Origin: Sedimenticola selenatireducens | Lineage (GTDB): Bacteria; Pseudomonadota; Gammaproteobacteria; Chromatiales; Chromatiaceae | DNA length: 64,000 nt | NCBI RefSeq assembly: GCF_007625115.1 | Contig: NZ_VMNH01000005.1 | Location: 62,001-126,000 of the forward strand | Direction of reading: 5' to 3' | Position numbers and translations under genes: made by a program | In this document: one piece after another, positions 9,302 through 18,754 of the stretch | Numbering within the stretch: the first letter of the stretch is position 1 | Layout of the letters: each line of letters opens with the position of its first letter | Notes under the pieces: generated by a model | What the model was told of the DNA's origin: nothing | The model's input: only the letters and a program-made list of their open reading frames with translations | The model's database searches: none

Positions 9302-10397
9302 GGATATCCTCGTCGCGATCCTTGAAGCAGTCGTGGATCTCACGCAGCTCACCGATGTGATCCAACAGTGGCGCAACGCAGAGCGGGTCAAACATACTGC
9401 CTGACTTCGCCTGCAGGTAGTCGATCGCCTCCTCAAAACTCCAGGCCGGTTTGTAGGAGCGCCGGGTGGTGAGTGCATCCAGCACATCCGCTACGGCGGT
9501 TATCCGTCCCTCCAGAGGGATGGCTTCGCCGGCCAACCCATTCGGATAGCCCGTCCCGTCAAACCGCTCATGGTGGGTGCCAATAATATTTCTCAGGATA
9601 TCGATATGGGCCAGATGGCCGAGGTCAAACTCATCAACCACTGAGTCGATAATCTCCAGACCGGAAAGTACGTGAATCTTGGCCGCTTCATACTCATCCG
9701 GACTCAGTTCACCCCGTTTCAGCAAAATGTTGTCAGGCACACCGATCTTGCCAATATCATGCATGGGGGCGTATTGCAGCACGAACTCGATATACTCATC
9801 CGAAAGATCTATCTGCGGGGCCAGCTTGAACGCAATGAACTGGGCATAACGGCCGACACGACGAATATGGCAGGCCGTCTCGCTGTCACGCTTGAGTGCC
9901 AGGTGCCGAACCGTATTCAGGGCCCCCCTGAGGATGTAGATGGGTGCCAGTTGATTGGTGATAATGGCACTGATCAGTTCGGTATAGACTGCCAGGTAGC
10001 GCACCATGGTCTCGGTAAAATAGTTGGAACGGTCCGCATCAAAAAAGAGAAAACCAATCAGATGATCATTGCCATAGAGTGGCATGGTATAGCTTGAGGC
10101 AAAGCCCGCCTCAATCAGCCATTGGGTATGGGGTGATAGCGGTTGGGGTTGATCCCTGAGATCTTGTTTAATACGTGGACTGTGCTGCTCTGCCAACTGT
10201 TTGAGAGAAGGCACTTCAGACAATTTGGCACTGTAGTTCTGTAGCTGCCGCTGCCCATCACCGCTGTTGACGAAGGTGTTAAGCCGATCCGTTTCATGAT
10301 CATAGACCGCAACGGCGAGACGGCTGAGATGGGGCCAACTAGCCCTCAGCTCACTGTGTAAATGAATAATGCGCTCACCAACCAGATCCCAACTCAT
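9285..10397 (-). CDS. HD-GYP cyclic-di-GMP phosphodiesterase with N-terminal GAF-like domain
   Basis: 370 residues. Residues 10-150 look like a GAF sensory domain (LAVAVYDHETDRLNTF, MPLYGNDHLIGFLFFDAD). Residues 165-340 form an HD-GYP domain. The metal-binding His-Asp pair is at 213-214 (MHDIGKIGVPD), the second signature HHERFDGTGYP is at 275-285, and DVLDALTTRRSYKP follows. All expected metal ligands appear present, so it should hydrolyse cyclic-di-GMP in the cytoplasm in response to a small ligand or redox signal. It is a lone gene, convergent with metA, with a candidate promoter at 10431-10459. Confidence 0.92.
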   Translation of the reverse strand: MSWDLVGERIIHLHSELRASWPHLSRLAVAVYDHETDRLNTFVNSGDGQRQLQNYSAKLSEVPSLKQLAEQHSPRIKQDLRDQPQPLSPHTQWLIEAGFASSYTMPLYGNDHLIGFLFFDADRSNYFTETMVRYLAVYTELISAIITNQLAPIYILRGALNTVRHLALKRDSETACHIRRVGRYAQFIAFKLAPQIDLSDEYIEFVLQYAPMHDIGKIGVPDNILLKRGELSPDEYEAAKIHVLSGLEIIDSVVDEFDLGHLAHIDILRNIIGTHHERFDGTGYPNGLAGEAIPLEGRITAVADVLDALTTRRSYKPAWSFEEAIDYLQAKSGSMFDPLCVAPLLDHIGELREIHDCFKDRDEDIPSASD

Positions 10398-10744
10398 AAC
10401 AGCACTCTTCTTATAAAATTTTTCTTATTGATAATCAGACCTGACACAAAAATGTACAACGCACTGACAGAGATGCGTTACGGAGTAAAGCCCATCCCAG
10501 GCATAATATCCATCGGCACATAAAGACCATTAATTGAGGTATAGCCCAGGAAATAAAATAATTCCAGGGCACTTCTCAAAAATCCTTTTGCATTGCACTG
10601 TGGGATTGGACAGATCCTGTGCGTGCGTGAAATCACCAGGATTTACGTTGTTGAAGCATCTATAGTTTATGTCATGATCCCTAATACATTGGCCGTATAC
10701 GACGCTACAATCCCTTCTCCCCGAACAGCTCAACAGGAAATGAC
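10398..10744. other. Intergenic region between divergent HD-GYP and thioredoxin-domain genes
   Basis: 347 bases with no convincing gene on either strand. It holds a candidate promoter for the HD-GYP gene near 10431-10459. AGGAAA at about 10736 serves the gene starting at 10745. I see no clear sigma-70 promoter for the plus-strand gene. Confidence 0.5.
10431..10459 (-). promoter_or_regulatory. Candidate sigma-70 promoter for the HD-GYP gene
   Basis: On the minus strand TTGTAC and GATTAT are separated by 17 bases, with the start codon about 33 bases downstream of the -10 box. Match by eye only. Confidence 0.35.
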
Positions 10745-12865
10745 ATGTCCGCGAACCGCTTGAGAGAGTGCACCAGCCCCTACCTGCAACAGCACGCTGA
10801 CAACCCCGTGGATTGGTATCCCTGGGGAGAAGAGGCACTCGCCAGGGCACACGCAGAAGATAAGCCGATACTCCTCTCCATTGGCTACTCGGCCTGCCAT
10901 TGGTGCCATGTCATGGCGCATGAATCCTTCGAAGACCCGGCCACTGCCGAGGTCATGAATCGCCTCTTTATCAACATCAAGGTGGATCGCGAAGAACGGC
11001 CCGACCTGGACAAGGTATATCAGTCCGCCCATCAACTGCTGGCACAGCGCCCCGGCGGATGGCCGCTGACGGTCTTTCTCACACCTGATGACCAAACGCC
11101 GTTTTTTGCCGGCACCTATTTCCCTGATGAGGAGCGCCACGGCCTTCCCGCCTTTATGGGTGTATTGCAAAATATCTCCAACGCGTTTCATGAACAGCGG
11201 GCTGACATCAAGGAGCAGAACAAGGCCCTGATACGGGCCATTAATCAGATTGACCCGATTGCCACAGGCAAGGCCACTCCACTTGACTCAGCTCCCCTGG
11301 AGACAGCACGACAACAACTGGCCAGCGGATTTGATGAAACCCATGGCGGATTTGGCCGCGCGCCCAAATTTCCCCACCCAAGCAGTCTGGAACAGCTGTT
11401 GCGCCACTGGGCTGCCACAGGCACGCAAGACCCCCGTTCACTCTATATGGCGGATTTCACTCTCACCCGCATGGCGCTTGGCGGCATCAACGACCAACTG
11501 GCGGGTGGGTTTTGTCGCTACTCGGTGGATGATCGCTGGATGATCCCCCACTTTGAAAAGATGCTCTATGACAACGGCCCGCTATTGGCCCTCTATGCCG
11601 ATCTATGGCAAGCCACAGGCAAATCGCTGTTCAAGGATACTGCGCTGAAGACCGCCCAGTGGGTCATTGAGGAGATGCAATCGCCAGAAGGGGGATTCTA
11701 TTCATCGCTGGATGCCGACAGTGAAGGAGAAGAAGGGCGCTTTTACGCCTGGAGTAACGAAGAGGTCAAACAACTGTTAGACGAAGATGAATACCGCCAC
11801 GTCAGTCGTTATTACGGACTGGACCAGGAACCCAATTTTGAAGGTAAATGGCATCTGCATTGTCAAACAGATATCGCCACATTGAACCACGAACTGGGGA
11901 GTACATCTGAGCAGGCACGCAATCTTCTTGAACAGGCGAAACTGAAACTACTGGCTCAGCGGGCACACCGCATCCGACCAGGACGGGATGAGAAGATCCT
12001 CACCACCTGGAATGCCCTCATGATCAAGGGCCTGGCCAGGGCAGGGCGTCTCCTGGAGAGACCAGAACTGATCGCTGCAGCACAGCAGGCGGTTGGTTTC
12101 ATTCGAGACAAACTCTGGCAGGATCAACACCTCCTGGCCTCATACAAGGATGGACGCGCCAACTTCAATGGCTATCTGGATGACTATGTAAATCTGATAG
12201 ATGCACTGATTGAATTACTTCAGGCCGAGTGGAACAACGCCACACTCCAATTCGCAACCGATCTGACTGACATCATCCTGGAGCGTTTTGAAGACAAAGA
12301 CCAAGGCGGCTTCTATTTTACTGCCAATGACCATGAGCAGCTGATCTACCGGCCAAAACCCTTCGGCGACGAATCAATCCCGGCAGGTAACGGTGTCGCC
12401 GCGGCTGTACTGACACGACTCGGCCACCTACTCGGTGAAACCCGGTACCTCAAGGCCGCTGAGCGCACCCTGCACTGCACCTGGGATCAACTCAAGCAAT
12501 TCCCCCACGCCTACTGCACCCTGCTGCAATCTCTGGATGAACTGCTCAATCCTACCGAAATAATCATCCTGCGTGGTGAACCCGATACCCTTTTACCTTG
12601 GATTAAAAGGGCACACCAACACTACGCCCCCCGGCGTATGACATTGGCCATACCATCGGCTACGACCGATCTCCCAAAAGCCCTTTCGGTGAAACAGCCC
12701 GCAGGAGAGGTTGTCGCTTACCTCTGCCACGGAACCCACTGCGACGCACCCATCATCTCACTCGAAGATTTCAATTCAGCACTGAGCAGCACTGAGGCAG
12801 CGGCTCATGATAAGAGCCAGCGATTTGATGGGGCCGTAGGCTCTTTTAAACGATTCCGAGAGTAG
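10745..12865 (+). CDS. Thioredoxin-domain/six-hairpin protein (YyaL, SPATA20-like, DUF255)
   Basis: 706 residues, the normal size of this family. The first 160 residues are the DUF255 thioredoxin-like domain, with the [14 protein letters not shown] signature near residue 55 and [14 protein letters not shown]. The remainder is an alpha/alpha-barrel typical of glycan- or sugar-processing enzymes ([33 protein letters not shown]). The family is widespread but its reaction is not established. It is cytoplasmic, with no signal peptide. It stands alone, between a divergent HD-GYP gene and the ECF sigma operon 109 bases downstream. Confidence 0.9.
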   Translation: MSANRLRECTSPYLQQHADNPVDWYPWGEEALARAHAEDKPILLSIGYSACHWCHVMAHESFEDPATAEVMNRLFINIKVDREERPDLDKVYQSAHQLLAQRPGGWPLTVFLTPDDQTPFFAGTYFPDEERHGLPAFMGVLQNISNAFHEQRADIKEQNKALIRAINQIDPIATGKATPLDSAPLETARQQLASGFDETHGGFGRAPKFPHPSSLEQLLRHWAATGTQDPRSLYMADFTLTRMALGGINDQLAGGFCRYSVDDRWMIPHFEKMLYDNGPLLALYADLWQATGKSLFKDTALKTAQWVIEEMQSPEGGFYSSLDADSEGEEGRFYAWSNEEVKQLLDEDEYRHVSRYYGLDQEPNFEGKWHLHCQTDIATLNHELGSTSEQARNLLEQAKLKLLAQRAHRIRPGRDEKILTTWNALMIKGLARAGRLLERPELIAAAQQAVGFIRDKLWQDQHLLASYKDGRANFNGYLDDYVNLIDALIELLQAEWNNATLQFATDLTDIILERFEDKDQGGFYFTANDHEQLIYRPKPFGDESIPAGNGVAAAVLTRLGHLLGETRYLKAAERTLHCTWDQLKQFPHAYCTLLQSLDELLNPTEIIILRGEPDTLLPWIKRAHQHYAPRRMTLAIPSATTDLPKALSVKQPAGEVVAYLCHGTHCDAPIISLEDFNSALSSTEAAAHDKSQRFDGAVGSFKRFRE

Positions 12866-12912
12866 CTAAAGAACCCAAACTGCAAAACCCACAGCAGCGA
12901 ACGAAAAAAAAT

Positions 12913-12941
12913 GGAATAAATCCATCGGCGCCTGCGTCTAA
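12913..12941 (+). promoter_or_regulatory. Candidate ECF-type promoter upstream of the sigma factor gene
   Basis: GGAATAA (12913-12919) and CGTCTAA (12935-12941) have the layout of group IV sigma promoters: a GGAA-type -35 and a CGTC-type -10, with 17 bases between GGAAT and CGTCTAA. The start codon is at 12975. Such operons commonly drive their own transcription. Recognised by eye, not scored. Confidence 0.45.
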
Positions 12942-12974
12942 CGGGCAGTAAAGAAAAAGGGGGAGCAGGTTTTA

Positions 12975-13520
12975 ATGTTTAACGGCTGGCTCACAGAACG
13001 AAGCAACAGGCAGCGGTTGGCGGCACTGAGTCCACGACTCAGGCGTCTTGCTTTTGCCTGGTGTGGCGATGAACACCTAGCCGATGACCTGACCCAGGAG
13101 ACACTAGCCAAGGCCCTCTCCAGCCTTCATACGCTCAAGCGTGACAATGCCCTGGAAGGCTGGGCCTTTGCCATCCTGGCCAACTGTTTTCGAGACCACT
13201 GCCGGCGCAGCAGGGCAACGGATCCCTTTGAAGAGCATGCAGATGATTCGCAACTCTCCTCCGATGATCAGATCACTCAACAGCAGAACGTGTTGCGCGT
13301 CCAGCAAGCCATTGCCAGGCTTAGCCCTCCACAACGCGAGGTGCTGCTGCTGGTCGACCTGGAGTCCTGCAGCTATGCAGAAGTTGCCGATATCCTTGGC
13401 ATACCGGTTGGCACGGTCATGAGCCGATTGAGCCGCGCCCGACAAACACTTAAACAATTTCTGCAACCGGTCAAGCGCACGCAGACTACCAACCGGCCAT
13501 TCATGGAGCGGATTAAATGA
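12975..13520 (+). CDS. ECF (group IV) RNA polymerase sigma factor
   Basis: 181 residues. Region 2 lies at about residues 18-85 (FAWCGDEHLADDLTQETLAKA). Region 4 lies at about 115-165 (SPPQREVLLLVDLESCSYAE, then LGIPVGTVMSRLSRARQTL). There is no region 1 or 3, as expected for extracytoplasmic-function sigma factors. A purine-rich sequence (AAGGGGGAGCAGG) precedes the ATG. The stop overlaps the next start as ATGA, so sigma factor and putative anti-sigma are translationally coupled. The regulon is unknown, but a matching promoter element lies upstream at 12913. Confidence 0.92.
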   Translation: MFNGWLTERSNRQRLAALSPRLRRLAFAWCGDEHLADDLTQETLAKALSSLHTLKRDNALEGWAFAILANCFRDHCRRSRATDPFEEHADDSQLSSDDQITQQQNVLRVQQAIARLSPPQREVLLLVDLESCSYAEVADILGIPVGTVMSRLSRARQTLKQFLQPVKRTQTTNRPFMERIK

Positions 13521-14227
13521 GTGACTTCCATTACAGCGATGACCAACTCAACGCCTTCGTCGATGATGAAATGGCAGCCAATGAACGGCTGGAGATATTA
13601 AGTGCCGCCGCGGGTTCAGATTCACTTCGTGCCCGAATAGTGGAGTTGCAGTACCTCAAAGAGTCTACTCGAAACGCCTTCCCTCTCCACACGGAGAGGC
13701 CGACAACAAGTCGGCCATCTCGGGGGCTCTTTACCCGTTACTTGGCCGCAGCCGCCATCGGAGGCCTCTCACTCTTTGCTGTATTGGCATCCACTGGCCA
13801 TATACAGGCAACCAGAGAACCCGTCCTGGTGACGCTCAATAACACCCCATCCTCATCACAACAGACCCGCGTGGTATTTCACATAAGCAGTGATCGCCAA
13901 CAGGATGCTTCGCTGTTGTTGGATCAGGTGGAGCTTGTAATGCAGGAACACCAGAGCAACGGCCGCCCCATTCGACTCGAAGTCGTGGCCAATAACCAGG
14001 GACTACGCATGCTGCAACAAGGGCGTTCACCCGTAGCTGAACGCATCAGACAGTTACACGCCGTCTATCCACAGCTGATATTCGCCGCCTGCGGCAATAC
14101 CCTTGAACGCATGACTCAAGAGACTGGAGAAAAAATAGACATCCTTCCCGAAGCGATCATCATTCGCTCAGGTGTCTCCTATATTACCCGGCGCCAGCAA
14201 ATCGGCTGGAGCTATATTAAGGTCTGA
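13517..14227 (+). CDS. Putative anti-sigma factor with a C-terminal DsrE-like domain
   Basis: 236 residues. Residues 1-55 (YSDDQLNAFVDDEM, later RARIVELQYLKEST) resemble the cytoplasmic region of anti-sigma factors but lack the zinc-binding His-Cys-Cys set. One membrane helix lies at about 72-92. Residues 115-236 resemble a DsrE/DsrF-like fold, with the protein's only cysteine, Cys192, in FAACGNTLERM. This would put the DsrE-like part in the periplasm. Position directly after an ECF sigma gene with a 4-base overlap supports an anti-sigma role. The pairing of an anti-sigma layout with a DsrE-type domain is unusual. Function is inferred, not shown. Confidence 0.75.
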   Translation: MSDFHYSDDQLNAFVDDEMAANERLEILSAAAGSDSLRARIVELQYLKESTRNAFPLHTERPTTSRPSRGLFTRYLAAAAIGGLSLFAVLASTGHIQATREPVLVTLNNTPSSSQQTRVVFHISSDRQQDASLLLDQVELVMQEHQSNGRPIRLEVVANNQGLRMLQQGRSPVAERIRQLHAVYPQLIFAACGNTLERMTQETGEKIDILPEAIIIRSGVSYITRRQQIGWSYIKV

Positions 14228-14316
14228 AATCAACACCCCGGATCATTAAGGGTGGTAGTGGCCGTGCATAAAAGAGCCGCAAAAGTCAGACTCACACACC
14301 AAAGAGAGGACGTTAT

Positions 14317-14754
14317 ATGAAAATATTATCCCGAGGCTTAATGACCCTGATACTCATTGCCGGCTTGTTTGGCGGACAAGCTGTGATGGCGGAGGCTAAG
14401 GCACCCCACAAGATTGTCATCCAAGTCAGCACAGATGAACCCCGCACTCAGCAGATTGCATTGAATAACGCCGTTAACCTGCAAAAGGCCCTGGGACAAG
14501 ATAACGTTGTCATCGAGATCGTCGCCTATGGTCCAGGCTTGGGTATGTTGACCAGTACGTCACCCCAAGGTGAACGCATCTCTAGCCTGGCGATGCAGGA
14601 CATCCAATTCAGTGCCTGCGGTAATACGATGAAGGGCGTTGAGAAAAAGACCGGCAAAATGCCAGTACTTCTGGATGGCGTTAAAGTAGTGGAGGCCGGT
14701 GTCTTACGTATTATGGAGTTGCAGGAACAAGGCTATGCCTATGTCAGGCCCTGA
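14317..14754 (+). CDS. Secreted DsrE-family protein
   Basis: 145 residues. A signal peptide covers residues 1-25 (LMTLILIAGLFGGQAVMA). The mature part is a DsrE-like domain (KIVIQVSTDEPRTQQIALNN, VEIVAYGPGLGML-type strands). Its single cysteine, Cys101, lies in FSACGNTMKGVEKKTGK, matching the FAACGNTLERMTQETG site of the preceding protein. DsrE-type proteins bind or relay sulfane sulfur or other small ligands at such a cysteine. AGAGAGGA precedes the ATG. It lies 89 bases after the putative anti-sigma gene and ends at a hairpin, so it closes the sigma operon. A role as ligand donor or sensor partner is inference. Confidence 0.85.
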   Translation: MKILSRGLMTLILIAGLFGGQAVMAEAKAPHKIVIQVSTDEPRTQQIALNNAVNLQKALGQDNVVIEIVAYGPGLGMLTSTSPQGERISSLAMQDIQFSACGNTMKGVEKKTGKMPVLLDGVKVVEAGVLRIMELQEQGYAYVRP

Positions 14755-14774
14755 GTTGATCACACTGTAAATTT

Positions 14775-14809
14775 GGATGTGCCGAGCCAATTGCTCGGCG
14801 CATCCATTT
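14775..14809 (+). terminator. Hairpin terminator after the ECF sigma operon
   Basis: A 13-pair stem (GGATGTGCCGAGC with GCTCGGCGCATCC, one G-U pair, 5-base loop) is followed by ATTTC. The T tract is short. It separates the operon from the convergent acyltransferase gene. Confidence 0.6.
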
Positions 14810-14830
14810 CAGCATCCAATATGACCCTTC

Positions 14831-15868
14831 TTAATTCACCACCCGTGACCGTTGCTCTTCTTGGCCCATCGCCAACAGGAACGGATCATCACTCTGGCGC
14901 TGTTTGAATAGAGGCTTGTTTGAAAGCCCCAGCCAGTTGTGTTTGATCAACGCCTGTCCGATAGGGGCACCCAGTGTGCTGCCCGGACCCAGCAGTATCA
15001 ATTTATCGGGTGCAAACTCCTTTATTGCCACCTCAATGACTGAGGAGAAGTTATACGGAGCCACCACTTGATGGCCCAGTGTGTAGTCATACAGGGCATG
15101 AATGTCAGTCGCAAACGGTTGCCAGATATGCCCTCGACCATCAATCAGCGGCAAGGCTGGCCGGGTAAATAACTTGGACGAAAGCATTGACTTGGCACGG
15201 CTTGATACCGATGCCAAAAGCGGCGTATGAAAGGCCGCATGCTTGGCCAACATAAGGGGATAACGACCGTCTACCGGGGGCAATCTTGATTTCAACTCAT
15301 TGAGTGCCGATTGGTTCGCGCCAATGACCATTAAACCACCCAGATCAATTGAGAGGTAGGCCTCACAGTCAGCGAGCTGATTAACGGCTGCCACCTGTTG
15401 CAGTAACTGCTCTCTCATGGCGGGAACCGGCCGCCATGCCTCATCGACAACGGGGTAGACCAACTGCCCACCAATAACACCCTCCTGCATCATCGAGCCC
15501 ATGCTATTAACGACCTTGATGGCCGTCTCAGCATCAAGCGCCTGTGCCGCCGCCAGTGCCAGATACCACCCCATAGAGTTCCCGGTTACCGCAACAATAT
15601 CGTATCGGTCCCGATCAATGTCAGCGAAATCTCCAAGCGCACAGGCGTAGATAAGTGCCGAGGCATTCTCCCCGACGCCGTGGCGATTAAGTGAGTAGCT
15701 GGCGCTACCATCCAGCGCTTCAATGCTGGGCTGACCCAGTCCTTGCCGATAATGATCGATAGCGGCTATGAACGCTTTTTTATCCGCATGGTAACGTCCC
15801 CAATAACCCAGCTCTTCCCGGTTATAAGTCCCCCGCCCAGGACAGATCACCACGGCCGTCTGTTTCAT
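14831..15868 (-). CDS. FabD-like acyl-CoA:ACP acyltransferase paired with a fused E1
   Basis: 345 residues. It resembles malonyl-CoA:ACP transacylase. The nucleophile Ser98 lies in VTGNSMGWY, in place of GHSxG, and the second catalytic residue is His214 in AAFHTPLLAS. The glycine-rich end LLGPGSTLGAPI is also typical. The first residue of the usual GHSLG motif is altered (His to Asn), and the arginine that selects malonyl groups is not obvious. The acyl group may therefore not be malonyl. The gene overlaps the end of the 2-oxoacid dehydrogenase E1 gene by four bases and must be made with it. The carrier or acceptor is unknown. Confidence 0.75.
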   Translation of the reverse strand: MKQTAVVICPGRGTYNREELGYWGRYHADKKAFIAAIDHYRQGLGQPSIEALDGSASYSLNRHGVGENASALIYACALGDFADIDRDRYDIVAVTGNSMGWYLALAAAQALDAETAIKVVNSMGSMMQEGVIGGQLVYPVVDEAWRPVPAMREQLLQQVAAVNQLADCEAYLSIDLGGLMVIGANQSALNELKSRLPPVDGRYPLMLAKHAAFHTPLLASVSSRAKSMLSSKLFTRPALPLIDGRGHIWQPFATDIHALYDYTLGHQVVAPYNFSSVIEVAIKEFAPDKLILLGPGSTLGAPIGQALIKHNWLGLSNKPLFKQRQSDDPFLLAMGQEEQRSRVVN

Positions 15869-18084
15869 CGAACACCCCCCAGCAATGCAAGGGCCGCACT
15901 CACAATCTGCTGTTTGTCCGGTAAAACCAGATTGGCCGCTTCAGCCAGTGGAATAAAGCTGTCTTCCGCCGTCACCCGGGCTATCCGATGCTCTCCAGGG
16001 GCCTGTTCTGTCAACAGGGTTACCAAGGCTTCACTGATGGACCCCGTTCGGCGGCACTCATCCACAATCAAGACATCCCGGCAGGGTGCAGCGGCCTTGA
16101 TTAATCCCGCCTCATCCAGGGGCGCCAGCCAACGCAGATCAATCAAACGCAACGCAACGCCATGTTCCTGCTCCAATACCCTGGCGGCCTGTCGCGAAAG
16201 ATAATAACCATTGCCATAACTCATAATACAGAGATCCGTACCTTCCCCCTGGCAACCAAACTGACTCAGTGCGATAGGTTCACCTTCAGTAGGCGATTGA
16301 TAGATCGACGCCCAGAGATCGTCACCCGCCTCATGAAGATCCCGCGTCATGTAGAGCGCAATAGGTTCAATAAAGATCACTACGCGACGCTGCTCATGTG
16401 CCAGCGCCACACAACGGCGGAGCATCTGCACGGCATCCGCCCCATTGGATGGGCAAGCGATCACCACACCGGGTATGTCCCGAAACACCGCAAATGAGTT
16501 GTCATTATGAAAGTGGCCACCAAATCCTTTTTGGTAGGCAAGCCCGGCAATGCGTATCACCATCGGGTTAGTGTATTGTCCCCCTGAGAAGAACGAGAGG
16601 GTCGCCGCTTCACCACGGATCTGATCCTCCGCGTTATGCACATAGGCCAGAAACTGGATCTCGGGAATGGGTAAAAAACCGGTGTGGGCCAGGCCTATTG
16701 CCAGCCCAAGAATACTCTGCTCATCCAGCAGGGTATTGATTACCCGATGCGCGCCGAACTTATCAAACAGCCCGGTCGTGACGCTATATACACCACCCTT
16801 CTTTCCAACGTCCTCACCACACACCACACTGTGGGGATATTCCAACAGGATATCGGCCAGCGCCAGATTAATCAGGCGCGCCATATTCTGCGGCTTATTC
16901 AGTTGACGCAGATCTTTTCCCAGCATCGCTTCCCGGGTCTTGCTATCAACCTCGGGTATCTCGCCATACTTCTGCGCCACGGGTATCACCGAGGCCATCA
17001 CCTCCTCTGCTGTCTGCAGCTTGGGACGTTTGATCGCCAGTTCAGCTATCCGGGCGACGCGCTGCTCTATCTGTGAATTCAACTGGCAAATCGCTTCTGC
17101 AGAAAGCATTCCATGATCCAGCAATAGACGGGCCGAATGCAGCAGCGGATCGTGCAGCTCATCTGCTTCAACCTGCTGCAACGCGCGATAACTGACCTCG
17201 GTATCCGAGCCGGCATGCCCCATCAAGCGAACGGCCCGCATATGCAAAAAGACGGGCTTACGAAAACGCCGGGCATAGCGAATAGCTTCCTTAACACCAC
17301 GGGTACAATCCAGCAGGTCAGTGCCGTCACAATAAATGTAATGCAATCCGGCCCGACCAGAAAAACTGGCATGAATCCAACCTTTAGGTGTCGAGGTCGA
17401 GATGCCAATGCCGTTATCTTCACAAACAAACACAATGGGCATAGGCGAGTTTTGGTAGGCCGCCCAGGAGGCCGCATTGATCGCACCCTGCGCTGTAGAG
17501 TGATTGGCTGAGGCATCCCCAAAGTTACACAGAATCACGCTATCAGCGGGAAAGGGCTTACCATCGGGCAGTAGCACCTGTGCAAGACCCAAACCATGGG
17601 CAGCGCCCATTGCCTTCGGCAGGTGAGAGGCGATGGTGCTGGTCTGCGGCGGTACCCACAGGGTTTTGCTACCAAGCACCTTATGTCGACCACCGGAGAT
17701 CGGATCTTCCTTTGATGCCGCAAACGAGAGCAGCATGTCATACAGGGGCGTCTCCCCCGGCCGCTGCTTACTACGTTGAATCAATAACGCCCCACTGCGA
17801 TAATGCAGGAACGCCATATCGGTGATCCGGAACAGCTTGCCCAAAACCGCATTGCCTTCATGCCCGGCACTGCCGATGGTGTAAAAACTCTCGTTGCGCG
17901 CCCGCAACTTGCGGGATTGATAATCAAGATGACGACTCATCAGCTGACTCTCGAACAGATCAACGACTTCTGCAGGTGTCAGATCAACATCCTTTGGCTT
18001 AAGTTGAATAACAGCATCAGGCAAATCACCGCTCATCACGCGCTCGGGAAAACGTGACTCAATAATTTCTGCTCGGGTTTTCAA
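15865..18084 (-). CDS. 2-oxoacid dehydrogenase E1, alpha and beta subunits fused
   Basis: 739 residues. Residues 40-370 are the E1 alpha domain with the thiamine diphosphate motif GDASANHSTAQGA (from 189) ending in EDNGIGIST. Residues 400-739 are the E1 beta domain (SVVCGEDVGKKGGVYSVTTG, later FIEPIALYMTRDL). The family (branched-chain 2-oxoacid or pyruvate/acetoin type) decarboxylates a 2-oxoacid and passes the acyl group to a lipoyl E2. No E2 or E3 gene is in the window; an acyltransferase gene overlaps instead. The frame opens at TTG (18084), with GAGAGG eight bases before it. An ATG upstream of it reads only three codons (MAS) before stopping. Substrate not known. Confidence 0.85.
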   Translation of the reverse strand: MKTRAEIIESRFPERVMSGDLPDAVIQLKPKDVDLTPAEVVDLFESQLMSRHLDYQSRKLRARNESFYTIGSAGHEGNAVLGKLFRITDMAFLHYRSGALLIQRSKQRPGETPLYDMLLSFAASKEDPISGGRHKVLGSKTLWVPPQTSTIASHLPKAMGAAHGLGLAQVLLPDGKPFPADSVILCNFGDASANHSTAQGAINAASWAAYQNSPMPIVFVCEDNGIGISTSTPKGWIHASFSGRAGLHYIYCDGTDLLDCTRGVKEAIRYARRFRKPVFLHMRAVRLMGHAGSDTEVSYRALQQVEADELHDPLLHSARLLLDHGMLSAEAICQLNSQIEQRVARIAELAIKRPKLQTAEEVMASVIPVAQKYGEIPEVDSKTREAMLGKDLRQLNKPQNMARLINLALADILLEYPHSVVCGEDVGKKGGVYSVTTGLFDKFGAHRVINTLLDEQSILGLAIGLAHTGFLPIPEIQFLAYVHNAEDQIRGEAATLSFFSGGQYTNPMVIRIAGLAYQKGFGGHFHNDNSFAVFRDIPGVVIACPSNGADAVQMLRRCVALAHEQRRVVIFIEPIALYMTRDLHEAGDDLWASIYQSPTEGEPIALSQFGCQGEGTDLCIMSYGNGYYLSRQAARVLEQEHGVALRLIDLRWLAPLDEAGLIKAAAPCRDVLIVDECRRTGSISEALVTLLTEQAPGEHRIARVTAEDSFIPLAEAANLVLPDKQQIVSAALALLGGVR

Positions 18085-18121
18085 CTAGCCATCCTCTCGT
18101 GAAATGTAAGAGATCCCTTTT

Positions 18122-18754
18122 TTATCCTAGGGCCAACCAGACACCGACTCCCATCATCAAAGTGCCCGCCAGCCTGTTGAGTATGCGCACATTGCCACTC
18201 TTTTGCAGAAACAGACTCAGGGTCCGCCCTCCACTGGCGTAAAGTATCAGGCAAAGAAACTCAATAAACAGAATCAAACTGAGCAGCACGCCGAGTTGGG
18301 GAAACATCGGTTGCTGATCATTGATAAATGGGGGTAGTAGAGAGATGAAAAACGCCCATCCCTTGGGATTGGCAACTGCAGTGACAAAACCCTGTACAGC
18401 GAGCATAGACCGAGTAGCGCGATCATGACGCGGAGAAACAAGATCGATGGCCATCCTGCCGCGCGAAAGCCACATCTGCACACCCAGGTAGACCAGATAG
18501 CCGCCACCGATGTATTTGAAAACTTCAAATGCCAGTGGATAGCGCAACATCACCGTGGCCACACCAATGACGGCTGCCGCAGCCACCAAACCAACACCGA
18601 CCAACTCACCTGCCATCATCCAGAAGGTACGCCGCACACCAATGGTCATCCCCATAGTCAGGGAGAGCGTCATACACATACCCGGTGTTATGGAGACGAC
18701 AAAGAAGGTCGGAATAAAGATGGCCAACAACGAGAGATTGAGAGCCGAGCTCAT
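18122..18754 (-). CDS. LysE/RhtB-family amino acid exporter
   Basis: 210 residues and six hydrophobic helices, the family norm. The N-terminus has the typical helix and loop IPTFFVVSITPGMCMTL, followed by GVRRTFWMMAGELVG. GGYLVYLGVQMW and NPKGWAFFISLLPPFI are further signature segments. It is an inner-membrane exporter of amino acids or analogues; the substrate is unknown. The start overlaps the moaE stop by four bases, so it is translated with the molybdopterin genes, an odd functional pairing. Confidence 0.9.
   Translation of the reverse strand: MSSALNLSLLAIFIPTFFVVSITPGMCMTLSLTMGMTIGVRRTFWMMAGELVGVGLVAAAAVIGVATVMLRYPLAFEVFKYIGGGYLVYLGVQMWLSRGRMAIDLVSPRHDRATRSMLAVQGFVTAVANPKGWAFFISLLPPFINDQQPMFPQLGVLLSLILFIEFLCLILYASGGRTLSLFLQKSGNVRILNRLAGTLMMGVGVWLALG

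Noticed and set aside
18081-18092. Three-codon frame ATGGCTAGTTGA before the E1 fusion gene as a regulatory mini-gene
   Set aside because: The only ribosome binding site (GAGAGG) abuts this ATG with no spacing but fits the TTG at 18084; chance is the simpler explanation.
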